Below are positions 17,229-27,132 of a DNA stretch of 64,000 nucleotides, piece by piece. The notes below the pieces were generated by a model. That model did no database searches and was not told the origin of the DNA. It saw only the letters and a list, made by a program, of their open reading frames with translations. Position numbers and translations under genes: made by a program. Every line of letters begins with the position of its first letter. Position 1 is the first letter of the stretch. The stretch covers positions 186,001-250,000 of the forward strand of contig POWB01000001.1 in the NCBI GenBank assembly GCA_010912705.1, read 5' to 3'. This stretch comes from Halochromatium sp. (lineage in GTDB: Bacteria; Pseudomonadota; Gammaproteobacteria; Chromatiales; Chromatiaceae).

Positions 17229-18200
17229 TCAAGGGCTTTGCGTTGTTTGGGAAGGCAGAGGGAGCAACAGGGCTGCGGCCCCAAGCAGCAGCGTGGTCCC
17301 AAGCAAGAACAGGTGCAGATTCACAGCCCCCGCGAAGGCCTCAGTAGGCGATACACCAAGCGGCACCATTGCCGCTACCGCCGCCAGCTCGAACGAGCCA
17401 CTGCCAGCAATCCCATGAAACGGCAGCACCGTTGACAGCTCCGCCCCCATGACCCCCAGCACCAGCTGCCAGAGCGCGGCCGGCACGAAATGGCCAAGGA
17501 TCAGCGCAAAGGCCACGAACTTAAGCGTCCATGAGATGGCCGTCCACAGATAGAGCCAGAGTACAAGCTGCTGATCTGTTGGCGCCGCCGCCGCAACCAG
17601 GCCGAGAACGTGCCGCAGGCGCCCCATGAGCCCCTCCGCCACCTGCAACTGGAGCCGCCCCACCCACCAAAACAATGGCAGCAGGCCGAGCCAGGCGATC
17701 GCCAACAGCAGCCATCCAAGACTCGGCGTCCGAATCCAGAAGGCCAGCAGCCCAATCAAGCCCAAAAAGTGCAGATCCAGCAATCGAATCCAGACTAGCG
17801 ACGCCCCAGACACCCAGAGACCCTGCCCAAAATAGCGCCGCATCAGCCAGGGAAACAGCAGCTCTCCAGCACGCATCGGCAGCAGGTTATTCGCGGTGTT
17901 ATGCAGCACCGACAGCCTCAGTACAGCGGAGAAGGGCCCCGTCAAGACCGCCCAGAAATAGACGCGCACCCGAACCGCCCGCGCCAGATAGCTCGCCGCG
18001 GTCAACAAAAAGGCCCCCAGCAGAACCCAGGGTGGCAGCGTCTTCCAAGGCGCCAACAACGCCGCCCAGCCGAGCGTTACTTCAACCGCGATCAACACCG
18101 CGACCAGCAGGAAGGCACCCAAGAGCCAATCCCGCGGCCGGCCAAATCGGGGCCGCTGAGCATTCGGGCCGCCATGACCAGACCATTTAGCCGCCATCAA
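17229..18200 (-). CDS. YbhN/AglD-type flippase-like membrane protein (UPF0104)
   Basis: The 323-residue protein has about eight hydrophobic segments and resembles the membrane domain of lysylphosphatidylglycerol synthase and YbhN-like proteins. Typical patterns are LRLSVLHNTANNLLPMRAGE, TAISWTLKFVAFALILG and STVLPFHGIAGSGSFELAAV. Its substrate is unknown; relatives act on lipids. It is the last gene of a leftward run tamA-tamB-lpxL, starting 21 bases after the lpxL stop, which suggests an envelope role. A second ATG one codon in could be the start. Confidence 0.8.
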   Translation of the reverse strand: MMAAKWSGHGGPNAQRPRFGRPRDWLLGAFLLVAVLIAVEVTLGWAALLAPWKTLPPWVLLGAFLLTAASYLARAVRVRVYFWAVLTGPFSAVLRLSVLHNTANNLLPMRAGELLFPWLMRRYFGQGLWVSGASLVWIRLLDLHFLGLIGLLAFWIRTPSLGWLLLAIAWLGLLPLFWWVGRLQLQVAEGLMGRLRHVLGLVAAAAPTDQQLVLWLYLWTAISWTLKFVAFALILGHFVPAALWQLVLGVMGAELSTVLPFHGIAGSGSFELAAVAAMVPLGVSPTEAFAGAVNLHLFLLGTTLLLGAAALLLPLPSQTTQSP

Positions 18201-18221
18201 CGCCTCATCCCCTCAGGCTCA

Positions 18222-19151
18222 TCAGCGTCTGCGCCTGCGCCGCCGTTGGTGATAGATCGACACCGCCCCCTCTGGCCGCGTCTTGAACCGACGATGCACC
18301 CAAAAATACTGCGCTGGCATACTGCGCAAGCGTGCCTCGATGACCTGATTCATGCGCGCCGTATCCTGCTCTAGATCGCCACTCGGAAACGCCTCGAGCG
18401 GCGGATCGAAACAGAGCTCCAACCCTTCACCATGCGGCAAGAAGCGTGCAAAGGTCGGGATGACCACCGCATCTGCCAGCCGTGCGATTCGCCCCAAGGT
18501 TGGCACCGTCGCCGCCGGCACGCCACAAAAGGGCACAAAGACCCCGCGTCGCCGCCCCGGGTCCTGATCCGGCAGATAAAAGAAGGGCACCCCTGACTTC
18601 AGCATCCGTATCAACCCACGTAGATCATCCTGACGCTCGACCGGAATCGCCCCAAACCGGGTCCGCGCATGCCGCACTTGGGCATCGATGACCGGATTAC
18701 GAATCCGCTGATACATGTACATCCCAGAATGCACCAAGGCCGTGAATGCGGTCCCGCCCAGCTCCAGCCCGACGAAATGTGGCACCAGGACGATGATCGG
18801 TCGTCCCGCCTTGAGCAAGGCGTCGATCCGCTCGCGATGGCGCAACCGGACGATGCGCGACAGACGCTTGGGTGGTGCCGACCAGCTCAAGCCTTGACAA
18901 AGCGCGGCAACGCCCAGCCAGCCGAAATGCTCGCGAACCAGGCGTTCGCGCTGGCGCGCATCCAACTCCGGTAGACAGAGCGACAGGTTGGTGCGCGCGA
19001 CTCGGCGCCGGCCCCAGGCCAGCTGATAACCAATCCAGCCAAGTCCAAACCCAAGCCGGGCTAGACCCTTGAACGGCAACAGCGCCAAGAGCTTGAACAG
19101 GGCAACCGCAGCCCAGCTAGGCCAGTGCCCTGGGCCCCAAAGCCGGCTCAT
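18222..19151 (-). CDS. LpxL/HtrB-type lipid A late acyltransferase
   Basis: The enzyme adds a secondary acyl chain to the lipid A precursor at the inner membrane. The 309-residue product starts MSRLWGPGHWPSW with one membrane helix (about 14-32). The catalytic HX4E motif is H125-FVGL-E130, and YLPDQDPG is the next family block. The frame remains open upstream into tamB antisense sequence, but that is not acyltransferase-like. It ends in a run of seven arginines (residues near 300-309). It follows tamB by 22 bases, so outer-membrane protein and lipid A genes are probably co-transcribed. Confidence 0.88.
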   Translation of the reverse strand: MSRLWGPGHWPSWAAVALFKLLALLPFKGLARLGFGLGWIGYQLAWGRRRVARTNLSLCLPELDARQRERLVREHFGWLGVAALCQGLSWSAPPKRLSRIVRLRHRERIDALLKAGRPIIVLVPHFVGLELGGTAFTALVHSGMYMYQRIRNPVIDAQVRHARTRFGAIPVERQDDLRGLIRMLKSGVPFFYLPDQDPGRRRGVFVPFCGVPAATVPTLGRIARLADAVVIPTFARFLPHGEGLELCFDPPLEAFPSGDLEQDTARMNQVIEARLRSMPAQYFWVHRRFKTRPEGAVSIYHQRRRRRRR

Positions 19152-19173
19152 AGCGCTGTGATTACCGGTGGAG

Positions 19174-22100
19174 TCAATTCTCAAACTTATAGAAGATATC
19201 AAATCCCTGCGCATCCCCGGTCTCGCTCTGTATCTGGACCCGCTTGCTGAGATCGTAGCGCATCTTGATGCTGTCTGATTGATCCCCCAGGCTGGTGTCA
19301 TACTCCATGAAGAGCTTGGGGGCGATATAGGTGCCGACCGAGAGCGAGCGGTCATCTTGCCTGCCACCGCGCTTTGGTGGAATACCGGTGAGCAGATAGC
19401 TGGTGATCTCGGATTGCGAGAGGTTTGGATCAGACTCCGAGAAGAAGGCGAGCTTGGGGTTCCGCAGCGTGCCCAGCACACGCACACCGGCGGTGATATC
19501 GCCGCCTTCACGTTGGGCGTTGAGGATGATGCCGGGGTTATCGAGTGGCGTATTCGCAAACAGCACGATGCCCTTCTCGATCACTAGCGGCTTGCCGACT
19601 GAGGTCAGCAGACCGAGCCCCGGGAGCGAGACCCGATAGGTGCCGTCGACCACCTGCAGCTCACCGCTGCCGAGCAGTTGTTGGCCCGGCTGCTGGGTGA
19701 TCCGCAACTGCCCCTGGAGCAAACCGCGCAGCCCAAAGGCCTCTAGCAGCACCTGATCGCCAAGCTTGGCGAGGACGTCGATGCTGATCGGCAAGCCCTT
19801 ATCTTCAGAAGGCGCTTCCAGCACAACATCTGGCGAGGGCTGCACCGCGCCAGCAGGAATGCTGCGCGGCATGATGTTGGCTGTCGGCACGCTCAGCTCA
19901 CCACGCACAGCGCCGCCCCCCAGCCCGAAGCCAGCCTCCAGGTCCAGCGAAACGATCGCCATATACTCCTTGGTATTGGCGACCTTGAGCGCTTCTCCGT
20001 TGATCTTGACGGCAACCGTTGGCTCTGCAGCACCGATGCCAGTGGCTTGGCCCTCCAGACTCAACTGACCGCCGCCAATCGAGCCACTGCCACTGAGCCG
20101 CATGGCGGTCGCGCTCTCACCCTCTAAGGCCAGATTCAGGTCGGTGACCTCGAGCCCGATCGCGGGCACCCTCAGCGCCAGCTCACGCACGGCAAGATTG
20201 CCCTGAATCACGGGCTGCATCAGGCGCCCACTCAGACGCAGATCGCCCTCGATTCGGCCCTGGGTATCGCTGACATCCGGAGCTAGCCGCGCAAAGCGGT
20301 CTAGCCGATCGAATCCAAGTTGAATACGGCCGTTCAGCGGCTGGCGGTCGAGGCTGCTGAGCCGGAAGCCTGGTAGGCCGACCTCAGCCTGAATCCGCCC
20401 TGCGTCTTTGACCGGCAGCTCGAAACTGGCATCCATGCCATTGGCTCCAGCGCGGACATCGAGCCGAGTGCCACTGAGTACCAATGTTTCGCTCGCCTTG
20501 GGCAAGACGATCTCGACGCCGCCTTCAGGCACGCGCAGCTCGGCACGGCCGGTGAGCAGATCGCCTTGCCCGGTAAAGGTTGCCTGCGCGGTCAGATAGC
20601 CGGTCAGCGAGGCCGTATCTGGCGTGATTGCATCGAGCAGATCGAAGCCGAGTCGCTGCAGATCGAGCGAGGCCGAGAAGCGACCCGCCTCGGGCTGCTG
20701 AAAGGCGACACAGCCCTGTGACGAGCCGCCATTACCGATACAGAGCGGCCCAGCTTCGACCCTACCCGCGGCCACAGCAAAGGGCGCGTTCTGCTGCAGC
20801 GCCCAGTCGTCGTAGTCCTCGGTCTGGAGCGCGAGCCGCGTCAGCTGTCCGCGATAAGCCATGTCCTCAGTCAGGCCGGCCGCGAGCGTCAGCCCCAGGC
20901 TGAGCGGATCGCTGTTGAGGTCGACACTGAGCTGATGCGACCTAGTGCTGCCTTGCCCTCGGGCCTGCAAGGTCTCGAAGCGCTGCGGTCCAAGGATCAG
21001 GTTGCTGCCATCGATGCTGAGCTGCAGCGGACTGTCTGGACTCAACCCAAGCTCAGCACTGGCATCGAGGCGCTCGATGCCCTGCCCGCTCATCTCGATA
21101 TCACGGCTCGCGAGACTGAGTCGGACGCGGGGTGCATCGAGGGCGCCGGTCACTCTCCCCTCGGCCTTGAGGCTCCCCTGCAGATCCGGCAGCAGCGCCG
21201 CGAGACTGGGTGAATCGAAGGCATAGCGCAGATCGAGCTGTTCTGCGACCTGACCATCGAGATTGAGACGCGTCTCACCCGAGCGGGCCTCAAAGGTGCT
21301 TACCCTGAGGGCATTGTCCTGCATCCCAATCTCGGCGCGCAGGGCGACTGGATAACCGCGCAACTGGCCGCCGAAATCATTGATGCTGGCGCTCAGCTCC
21401 AACCCCGTCTCCTCCCTCTTACCCTGGCTCTGGATCTGACCACCCAAGCGTCCAGGCCAGTCCGCTAGCACCTGCCCAGGGTCGAGATCGGCCAAGATCA
21501 AGGCTGCATTCCAGCCCAGTGCCGGTGCCCAGGTCAGCTCACCACTGCCATCGATGCGCCCGCCGATGACCTCGAGCGCCAATGTCTCAAGCTTTGCCCC
21601 ACTGTCGGTACCGCTGCCGGCGAGTGCGAGACGGGTTGGTGGATAGCCAGCCAGCGCGGCATCGCCCTTGAGCTGGAAGTCGAACCCTTGCTCCAGATCA
21701 CCAGTGGTCTCGGCTGTCAGCCCAACGCGACCTGCAAGCCCCGGATACTGGGTACCGGGATCGATGTCGCGCGCCTCAAGTGCAAAACGCCAGCGGGCTG
21801 CAGGCGCCCAAGTCGCCTCACCGCTGCCCTCGATGACCCCACCTAGGGTCTCGATGCTGAGCTCACGGATCTCGGTGTCGCTCGCGGTGCCGATCCCGGT
21901 CAGGTTCAGCAGGGCATCGGGGTACTCATTCAAGGCCGCATCGAGGCTCAAGGTATAGTTAAAGCCTGTCTTGAGATCGCCGCGCGTATCCGCCTTCAGG
22001 CCGATACGACCAGCCAATCCTTGCCACTGTTGCCCGGGATTGATGCCCTGCGCGGTCAGCGCTAGATCCCAGGTTGGCGCTGGTGACCAGGCAACCTGCC

Positions 22101-23583
22101 CCTTGCCGCTGATCAGACCCTCCAGGGTCTTGATGGTCAACTCGATGAGATCGGTGCTGGTCTGATCGCCCGTGCCGACCAGCGACAGCTCGGTCTCCGG
22201 GATCTGGGTCCCGAACGCCTGCGCTTCGACGCGATAGTCATAGCTATCGAGCGCGCCTTGTACGCTGATCAAGCCCTGTGGCGACTGCGCTATCGGCTCG
22301 CCCGCCAACGGCCAGCGTAATCCTTCCCAGAGCGCATTAAGCTCGAGCAGCGGAACACTAGGATTGGTGTCGAGCCGACCACTGACATCGATTCGGGCAC
22401 CAAGCGGCGCGTCCTCAGACGCCCGCTCTTGCACCCCAGCCGCGGCGCTACCGGTTGCACCGGTCTCAGTAGGAGCAGCCGACTCGGTTAACCGCAGCGC
22501 CTTGATGGTGAGCACCTGAGCTGCCCATTCGAGATCCAGATCGGCGGCGAGACGGCCCATCTCGAGCACCTCTGGGGCCGACCCCTGGAGGGTTCCAGTG
22601 ACCGCAGCCTGCTCAAGATCACCGGCCGTCTTCAGCTGCGCCTGGAGATTGATCGGCGGGGCATCGACAACGAGCTGCGGCAGATCGATCCTCTTCAGGT
22701 CGATCTCGGCCTGCCAGCTCGGCGCCTTGAGCGCGTCTTTGACCTGCGCCTGTAAGACGGCCGTGATCGAGCCCTTGATCCGATGCGAGATCAGTAGCGC
22801 ATCCAGGTCGCCACTGACCTGGCCTTCGCCACTGATGGAGAGCGCCGGCGCCTGCTGAAACTGCCAATCGAGGCTCAGCGCGATCGGATAGGCGCCGTCG
22901 AGCTGGACTTGGCCGGCGGCCCGGGCGCGCGCCTCAGGCTGTGATAGCTCGGCGGCCAGCCTGCGCAGATCAACGCGATCACCAGTCGCAGTGGCCGACA
23001 GCTCGGCACGGGTCAGTTTGATCTCGGACGCGGGTGGGGCGCCAGCCTGCCGATAGCTGAGGCGCTCGACCAACAGTTGATCGATCGCGATCGCAATCGG
23101 CAGCTTGATCGAGGGCAGCTCAAACGGCTCGCTCGCTGGCTTCTCCTTGGCCGGCTCGGTCACCACCTGGATGTCGCTGCCCCTGAGTTCCTGCACCTGC
23201 AGCCGCCCGATCAGCAGGTTGCCGGGACGCCAGTCTAGCAGCAGGCTGCCGACCGAAACCTCGAGCCCAGGCAGACTCAATGCAAAGCCATCGAGTTCCA
23301 GCCGGCCCAGCACCCGCCCCTCGACCTGATCGACCTGCAGCAATCCTGGCGCCAGATCATCGGCCACAGCGAAGAGTGTCCGCAGCCCGATTTGGGTGCC
23401 AAGCACGAAGACCAATAGCAGCAAAACGAGCGTCAGCGTGACTAGGATTAGGCTCGCAAGCCAGCGCAGCGGTCGAAAACGAACCCGGCGTCGAGCAGCA
23501 GGCTTGGTATCAGTTGCATCAGAGGTGCCCAGCGTACCGCTTCCAGAGACCTCCGAGTTCGGTTTGTCCTCAGTCATCGTCAC
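19174..23583 (-). CDS. tamB: Translocation and assembly module protein TamB
   Basis: TamB spans the periplasm from an inner-membrane anchor (about residues 38-62, LRWLASLILVTLTLVLLLL) to TamA in the outer membrane, and helps outer-membrane protein insertion or lipid transport. The 1469-residue length and long beta-rich body are typical. The C-terminal TamB domain is clear (GELQVVDGTYRVSLPGLG, FSESDPNLSQSEITSYLLTG). About residues 450-730 hold three similar units of some 90 residues, each with a GSGE-x-TWAPA-type motif. Its ATG overlaps the tamA stop by four bases. Confidence 0.93.
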   Translation of the reverse strand: MTMTEDKPNSEVSGSGTLGTSDATDTKPAARRRVRFRPLRWLASLILVTLTLVLLLLVFVLGTQIGLRTLFAVADDLAPGLLQVDQVEGRVLGRLELDGFALSLPGLEVSVGSLLLDWRPGNLLIGRLQVQELRGSDIQVVTEPAKEKPASEPFELPSIKLPIAIAIDQLLVERLSYRQAGAPPASEIKLTRAELSATATGDRVDLRRLAAELSQPEARARAAGQVQLDGAYPIALSLDWQFQQAPALSISGEGQVSGDLDALLISHRIKGSITAVLQAQVKDALKAPSWQAEIDLKRIDLPQLVVDAPPINLQAQLKTAGDLEQAAVTGTLQGSAPEVLEMGRLAADLDLEWAAQVLTIKALRLTESAAPTETGATGSAAAGVQERASEDAPLGARIDVSGRLDTNPSVPLLELNALWEGLRWPLAGEPIAQSPQGLISVQGALDSYDYRVEAQAFGTQIPETELSLVGTGDQTSTDLIELTIKTLEGLISGKGQVAWSPAPTWDLALTAQGINPGQQWQGLAGRIGLKADTRGDLKTGFNYTLSLDAALNEYPDALLNLTGIGTASDTEIRELSIETLGGVIEGSGEATWAPAARWRFALEARDIDPGTQYPGLAGRVGLTAETTGDLEQGFDFQLKGDAALAGYPPTRLALAGSGTDSGAKLETLALEVIGGRIDGSGELTWAPALGWNAALILADLDPGQVLADWPGRLGGQIQSQGKREETGLELSASINDFGGQLRGYPVALRAEIGMQDNALRVSTFEARSGETRLNLDGQVAEQLDLRYAFDSPSLAALLPDLQGSLKAEGRVTGALDAPRVRLSLASRDIEMSGQGIERLDASAELGLSPDSPLQLSIDGSNLILGPQRFETLQARGQGSTRSHQLSVDLNSDPLSLGLTLAAGLTEDMAYRGQLTRLALQTEDYDDWALQQNAPFAVAAGRVEAGPLCIGNGGSSQGCVAFQQPEAGRFSASLDLQRLGFDLLDAITPDTASLTGYLTAQATFTGQGDLLTGRAELRVPEGGVEIVLPKASETLVLSGTRLDVRAGANGMDASFELPVKDAGRIQAEVGLPGFRLSSLDRQPLNGRIQLGFDRLDRFARLAPDVSDTQGRIEGDLRLSGRLMQPVIQGNLAVRELALRVPAIGLEVTDLNLALEGESATAMRLSGSGSIGGGQLSLEGQATGIGAAEPTVAVKINGEALKVANTKEYMAIVSLDLEAGFGLGGGAVRGELSVPTANIMPRSIPAGAVQPSPDVVLEAPSEDKGLPISIDVLAKLGDQVLLEAFGLRGLLQGQLRITQQPGQQLLGSGELQVVDGTYRVSLPGLGLLTSVGKPLVIEKGIVLFANTPLDNPGIILNAQREGGDITAGVRVLGTLRNPKLAFFSESDPNLSQSEITSYLLTGIPPKRGGRQDDRSLSVGTYIAPKLFMEYDTSLGDQSDSIKMRYDLSKRVQIQSETGDAQGFDIFYKFEN

Positions 23584-25391
23584 AGATCAGGCCCTAGCGC
23601 AAAGTGCAGACGAAAACCGGCCGGGTCCTTGGTCAGCGCATAGGCTAAGTCCAGACGCACCGGGCCGATCGGTGTGCTGTAGCGGATACCCAGGCCAACA
23701 CTCTGCTCCCATTTCTCCGGATAATCAGGGTCAAAGGCATTGCCAAAATCGGTAAACACGGCACCGCCCCAGTTACCGACGATCTGATGTTCCAGCTCCA
23801 AGCTGCCCACGGCCAGAAAACGCCCACCGACGGTCTCGTTGTTGAGCGGATCATCCGGCCCTAAGACATCGAAGGCCCAACCGCGAATGCTGTTATCACC
23901 ACCCGCGAAGAAACGCTGACTGGCGGGAACATCATCGACATTCGCGGCCCAGATCGCCCCCAGATTGGTGCGGCCGATAAAGCGCATCTTCTCGCCGAGT
24001 GACTTGATCAGCTTGTAATTGAGCTGGGCGCTGAGCCAATTGTTGGTCGAGAGCAGATCTTCTGAGGTGCCTTGAAAATAGGCGTTGATCTTGTAGCCGT
24101 TGCGGGTATTGATCGGATCATCCGCGACCACCTTGGACCAAGAAATATTGGGTACCAAACCGTTGAAGTTGCCATCATCCTCGGTCGCAACCGAAAAATC
24201 CTCATAGCGATAATCGACGCCCAGGATGCGCCGCCAGCCATGCTTGGTCAGCACCGATTGCGCGACGCTGAGCTTAAAGAGATCCCCCTCGCGGCTGTCG
24301 GTGTCGAAGGCATAGTATTCAGGACGGATCAGCAGATAGTCTTGAACCGGATTGCGGATCGGGATGCGGTACTCGCCGACCAATGACTGCTCGATCTGCG
24401 AGACCTCGATCTCGGCCCTCAGGTTATGACCGCTACGCCCGATGTAGCGGCGCCGATAGTCGAGATTGAAGCGCGGGCCAACATCGGTGCCATAGCCAAT
24501 ACCCACACGATAGACGTTGGCCTTGTTGCGCGTGGCGATGACCTCGATCGGCACCTGGCGATCGGGCCCGATCTGATCTCGCAGCGGTTGGATCTCAACC
24601 TCGCTGAAGTATTCGGTACCGATCAAGCGCCCTTGCAGCCCGAGCAGCAGTTCGGGGTTGTAGATCACGCCGGGCTTGAAGTTGACAAACTTCTCGAGGA
24701 ACGCATCCTTGAGTAGATCCTGTTTGAAGCGAACCCGACCGAGATAGAACTGCTCACCCGTCTCGAGATGAAACTCCACGATGGCCTCATAGGCCACCGG
24801 ATCGATCAACACCAGATGTCGCACCAGATTGGCGTTGATATAGCCTTCCTCGGAAGCGATATTAAGAATACGACTCTTGGCCTTTTCGTAGTCGGAGTGG
24901 ATCAGCGGATCACCGATCTTCATCGGAAACTGCTTAGGAAAGCGAGGATTATCCGCGCCTGCGCCAGTAACCCGATAATCGATCTGGCCGATCTTCACCG
25001 GGTCACCTGGATTGACCTTGAAGGCGGCAGTCCAGGTGCCGTCATCAGCGCTCGGCTCGGTCAGACTCGATTCGATCTCAACCCGATAGAGGCCAAAGGG
25101 TGCTAAGGCCTCGCGGATCTGCTCTGGTGCCTGCCGATAGAGCGCCCGCAGACGCGGCACCGACATCTCCTTGTCGCCGCGCTCTTGATAGATCGCGAGC
25201 AAGGCTTCGACATTGCTCAGATAGCGCCCTTCGAGTCCCGTCAGCTTGACCTCGAGGCTCAGGGCCTGGGCATTGGCCGGGAGCAGCATGAGCAGACAGG
25301 ACAAGCTCAGCCAAATCCCGAGCAGCCTCTTTGGCTGATCCCGATGCGATGGAAACAAACGGCTTCGGTCTTGGCGTCTAAGTAAAGACAT
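23580..25391 (-). CDS. tamA: Outer-membrane assembly factor TamA (BamA family)
   Basis: TamA has POTRA domains then a 16-strand barrel in the outer membrane. The signal peptide is RLLGIWLSLSCLLMLLPANAQA. POTRA-like units follow (LSLEVKLTGLEGRYLSNVEA onward), then barrel strands from about residue 290. The BamA-family loop motif appears as GGDNSIRGW, and the last strand ends LHFALGPDL. I use ATG 25391 (603 residues); a GTG at 25418 is an alternative. It heads the leftward set tamA-tamB-lpxL-ybhN. Confidence 0.93.
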   Translation of the reverse strand: MSLLRRQDRSRLFPSHRDQPKRLLGIWLSLSCLLMLLPANAQALSLEVKLTGLEGRYLSNVEALLAIYQERGDKEMSVPRLRALYRQAPEQIREALAPFGLYRVEIESSLTEPSADDGTWTAAFKVNPGDPVKIGQIDYRVTGAGADNPRFPKQFPMKIGDPLIHSDYEKAKSRILNIASEEGYINANLVRHLVLIDPVAYEAIVEFHLETGEQFYLGRVRFKQDLLKDAFLEKFVNFKPGVIYNPELLLGLQGRLIGTEYFSEVEIQPLRDQIGPDRQVPIEVIATRNKANVYRVGIGYGTDVGPRFNLDYRRRYIGRSGHNLRAEIEVSQIEQSLVGEYRIPIRNPVQDYLLIRPEYYAFDTDSREGDLFKLSVAQSVLTKHGWRRILGVDYRYEDFSVATEDDGNFNGLVPNISWSKVVADDPINTRNGYKINAYFQGTSEDLLSTNNWLSAQLNYKLIKSLGEKMRFIGRTNLGAIWAANVDDVPASQRFFAGGDNSIRGWAFDVLGPDDPLNNETVGGRFLAVGSLELEHQIVGNWGGAVFTDFGNAFDPDYPEKWEQSVGLGIRYSTPIGPVRLDLAYALTKDPAGFRLHFALGPDL

Positions 25392-25498
25392 CCTGGTGCC
25401 ATAGCCCCGCTGGTGCACAGATGCAACAGATTATGGCACAGAAGAAACACCTTAGGGACATCAGTGACGCAAAATTGGCTGACTTAAACGCCCACACC

Positions 25499-26482
25499 TC
25501 ATCCAATCTCCGCTGCCATATACCGTGCCGCCCCATACAGGGGTGTATTTGGATCGAGAATCACCTGTACCGGAATCTGCTCCATCAGACCCCGCATCCG
25601 TCCCTTATCCCGAAAGCCCTCAGCGAAGCCAGCACCTTGCAAGAGCGCTAGATTTTGCGGTGCGATGCCGCCGCCAAGATAGACGCCGCCAAGCGCCATG
25701 TGCTTGAGCGCGGTATTACCGGCCTCACGTCCATAGAGCACCGCGAACAGCTCCATCGCTTCTTGGCTGATGGCGTGGCCATTGCTTGCCGCCTCAGCAA
25801 CCGCAGCGGCAATATCGCCATCGCTGCGCAATGCCTCAGCCACCGCAGGCGGATGCACAGCCTTATGCCACTGGGCCAGGAATTCATAGATATTACCGAT
25901 TCCCATCCCCGAGACGACACGCTCCCAGCTGACGCGCCCAACGCGCTTTTGCAGATGGTTCAAGAGTGCGAACTCACGATCATCGGTTGGGGCAAAATCG
26001 GTATGTCCCCCTTCGGTCGCGAAGGCGTGATGTTTGCTGCCATCCCAAAACATACCAGCTTCGCCCAAGCCAGTACCAGCCGCAACAACACAGGCATTGC
26101 CGACCGCTCCAACCGTACCTTGCTGCAGCACCGCAAGCTCGTTTGCGGTCAGCGCTGGCACCCCCCAAGCGACGGCCTCGAGGTCATTGAGCAGACCGAC
26201 GCGCTCGAAGCCTAGGCTCTTCTGCATCGCCGCTGCATCGATCTGCCACGGCAGGTTAGTCGTCTTGCTGCGTCCATTAACAACTGGCCCGGCTACAGCA
26301 AAGGCGGCCATCTCACAGTGGCAACCGGTCTCATCAAAGAAGGTGGTGACGATCTCGCCGAGCGATACCGACTTTCGGCTCGGATAGCGACGATGCAGAT
26401 CGAGCTTGACACGATTGCCTTGGACCTCGGCAATCCCGAGTCCTGTCTTTGTGCCGCCGATATCGCCGACCAAAACACGCAT
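25499..26482 (-). CDS. glk: Glucokinase
   Basis: Glucokinase phosphorylates glucose with ATP. ATG 26482, with GGAGAG just upstream, gives MRVLVGDIGGTKTGLGIAE, the phosphate-binding loop. Other family blocks are FAVAGPVVNGRSKTTNLPW, LLNDLEAVAWGVPAL (substrate Asp in LND) and AAGTGLGEAG. ATEGGHTDFAP is characteristic of the Glk branch rather than ROK repressors. Length is 327 residues. It is last in a leftward run parE-FIST-small membrane protein-glk, 107 bases after the previous gene. In a phototroph it probably serves storage-glycogen turnover, an inference. Confidence 0.93.
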   Translation of the reverse strand: MRVLVGDIGGTKTGLGIAEVQGNRVKLDLHRRYPSRKSVSLGEIVTTFFDETGCHCEMAAFAVAGPVVNGRSKTTNLPWQIDAAAMQKSLGFERVGLLNDLEAVAWGVPALTANELAVLQQGTVGAVGNACVVAAGTGLGEAGMFWDGSKHHAFATEGGHTDFAPTDDREFALLNHLQKRVGRVSWERVVSGMGIGNIYEFLAQWHKAVHPPAVAEALRSDGDIAAAVAEAASNGHAISQEAMELFAVLYGREAGNTALKHMALGGVYLGGGIAPQNLALLQGAGFAEGFRDKGRMRGLMEQIPVQVILDPNTPLYGAARYMAAEIG

Positions 26483-26589
26483 GATTCTCTCTCCAGACTT
26501 AGACGGACGCCCGCAAAGCAAAGCGGCAGGGCGACGTCCACTGATGATAGCAGTGCGAAGCGGACTTCGCGGCACCCAGTATCTGATGC

Positions 26590-27108
26590 TCAGTGCTCGC
26601 CCGGTCGCAGACTGACAAACCGGAATGGAGCGGCGAGCAAACGGTCAGGGTAATGCAGCAGCACCCGAGCCTCCCAGGTCATCCGATCCCGAACACAGAC
26701 AGGCAACATGCCCTGCCCCTTCCAAGCGCCAGCATCTGCGTCCCAATCTAAGGCCGTCCGATTAAAGCCCATCGCCATCTCAACGCCGGCGAAGTCGATC
26801 TCGACACGCTGAGGAGGCAACGGCAAGCCATCCAGGCTGACTTGAAGTGAGAGCGGATGCACGGCGGGGATGCCGCGCGGCTGGATATCGAGCTCGACCT
26901 CAGCACCCGATGCGAGCCAAACCGAACAGCCCTGGCTCAGGAGGTCGCAATCCGGATTCAGCGGCGCCTGCTCGCTCACAGAGGGATGGAGCAATGGCCA
27001 AGCCTTGATCAGAACGACCAAAACAACAGCGATGCCGAGCGCCGCCGCAAGCCCCCAGAGCAAGGGCAATGTCCAAGCATCCGCTCGGGCTTGATTATGA
27101 GCGTTCAC
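26590..27108 (-). CDS. Unrecognised membrane-anchored periplasmic protein
   Basis: I do not recognise this 172-residue protein. It has one N-terminal membrane helix (about residues 14-37, LPLLWGLAAALGIAVVLVVL). The rest is probably periplasmic and beta-rich, with three Cys (two in NPDCDLLSQGCS, one in LPVCVRDRM) that could form a disulfide. The sequence pattern (VELDIQPRGIPAV...LSLQVSLDGLPL) suggests an immunoglobulin-like sandwich, a guess. The start is GTG. It begins 24 bases after the FIST gene, so the two may be expressed together. Confidence 0.65.
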   Translation of the reverse strand: MNAHNQARADAWTLPLLWGLAAALGIAVVLVVLIKAWPLLHPSVSEQAPLNPDCDLLSQGCSVWLASGAEVELDIQPRGIPAVHPLSLQVSLDGLPLPPQRVEIDFAGVEMAMGFNRTALDWDADAGAWKGQGMLPVCVRDRMTWEARVLLHYPDRLLAAPFRFVSLRPGEH

Positions 27109-27132
27109 CTAGGTAGCCCTGAATGTTAGACA

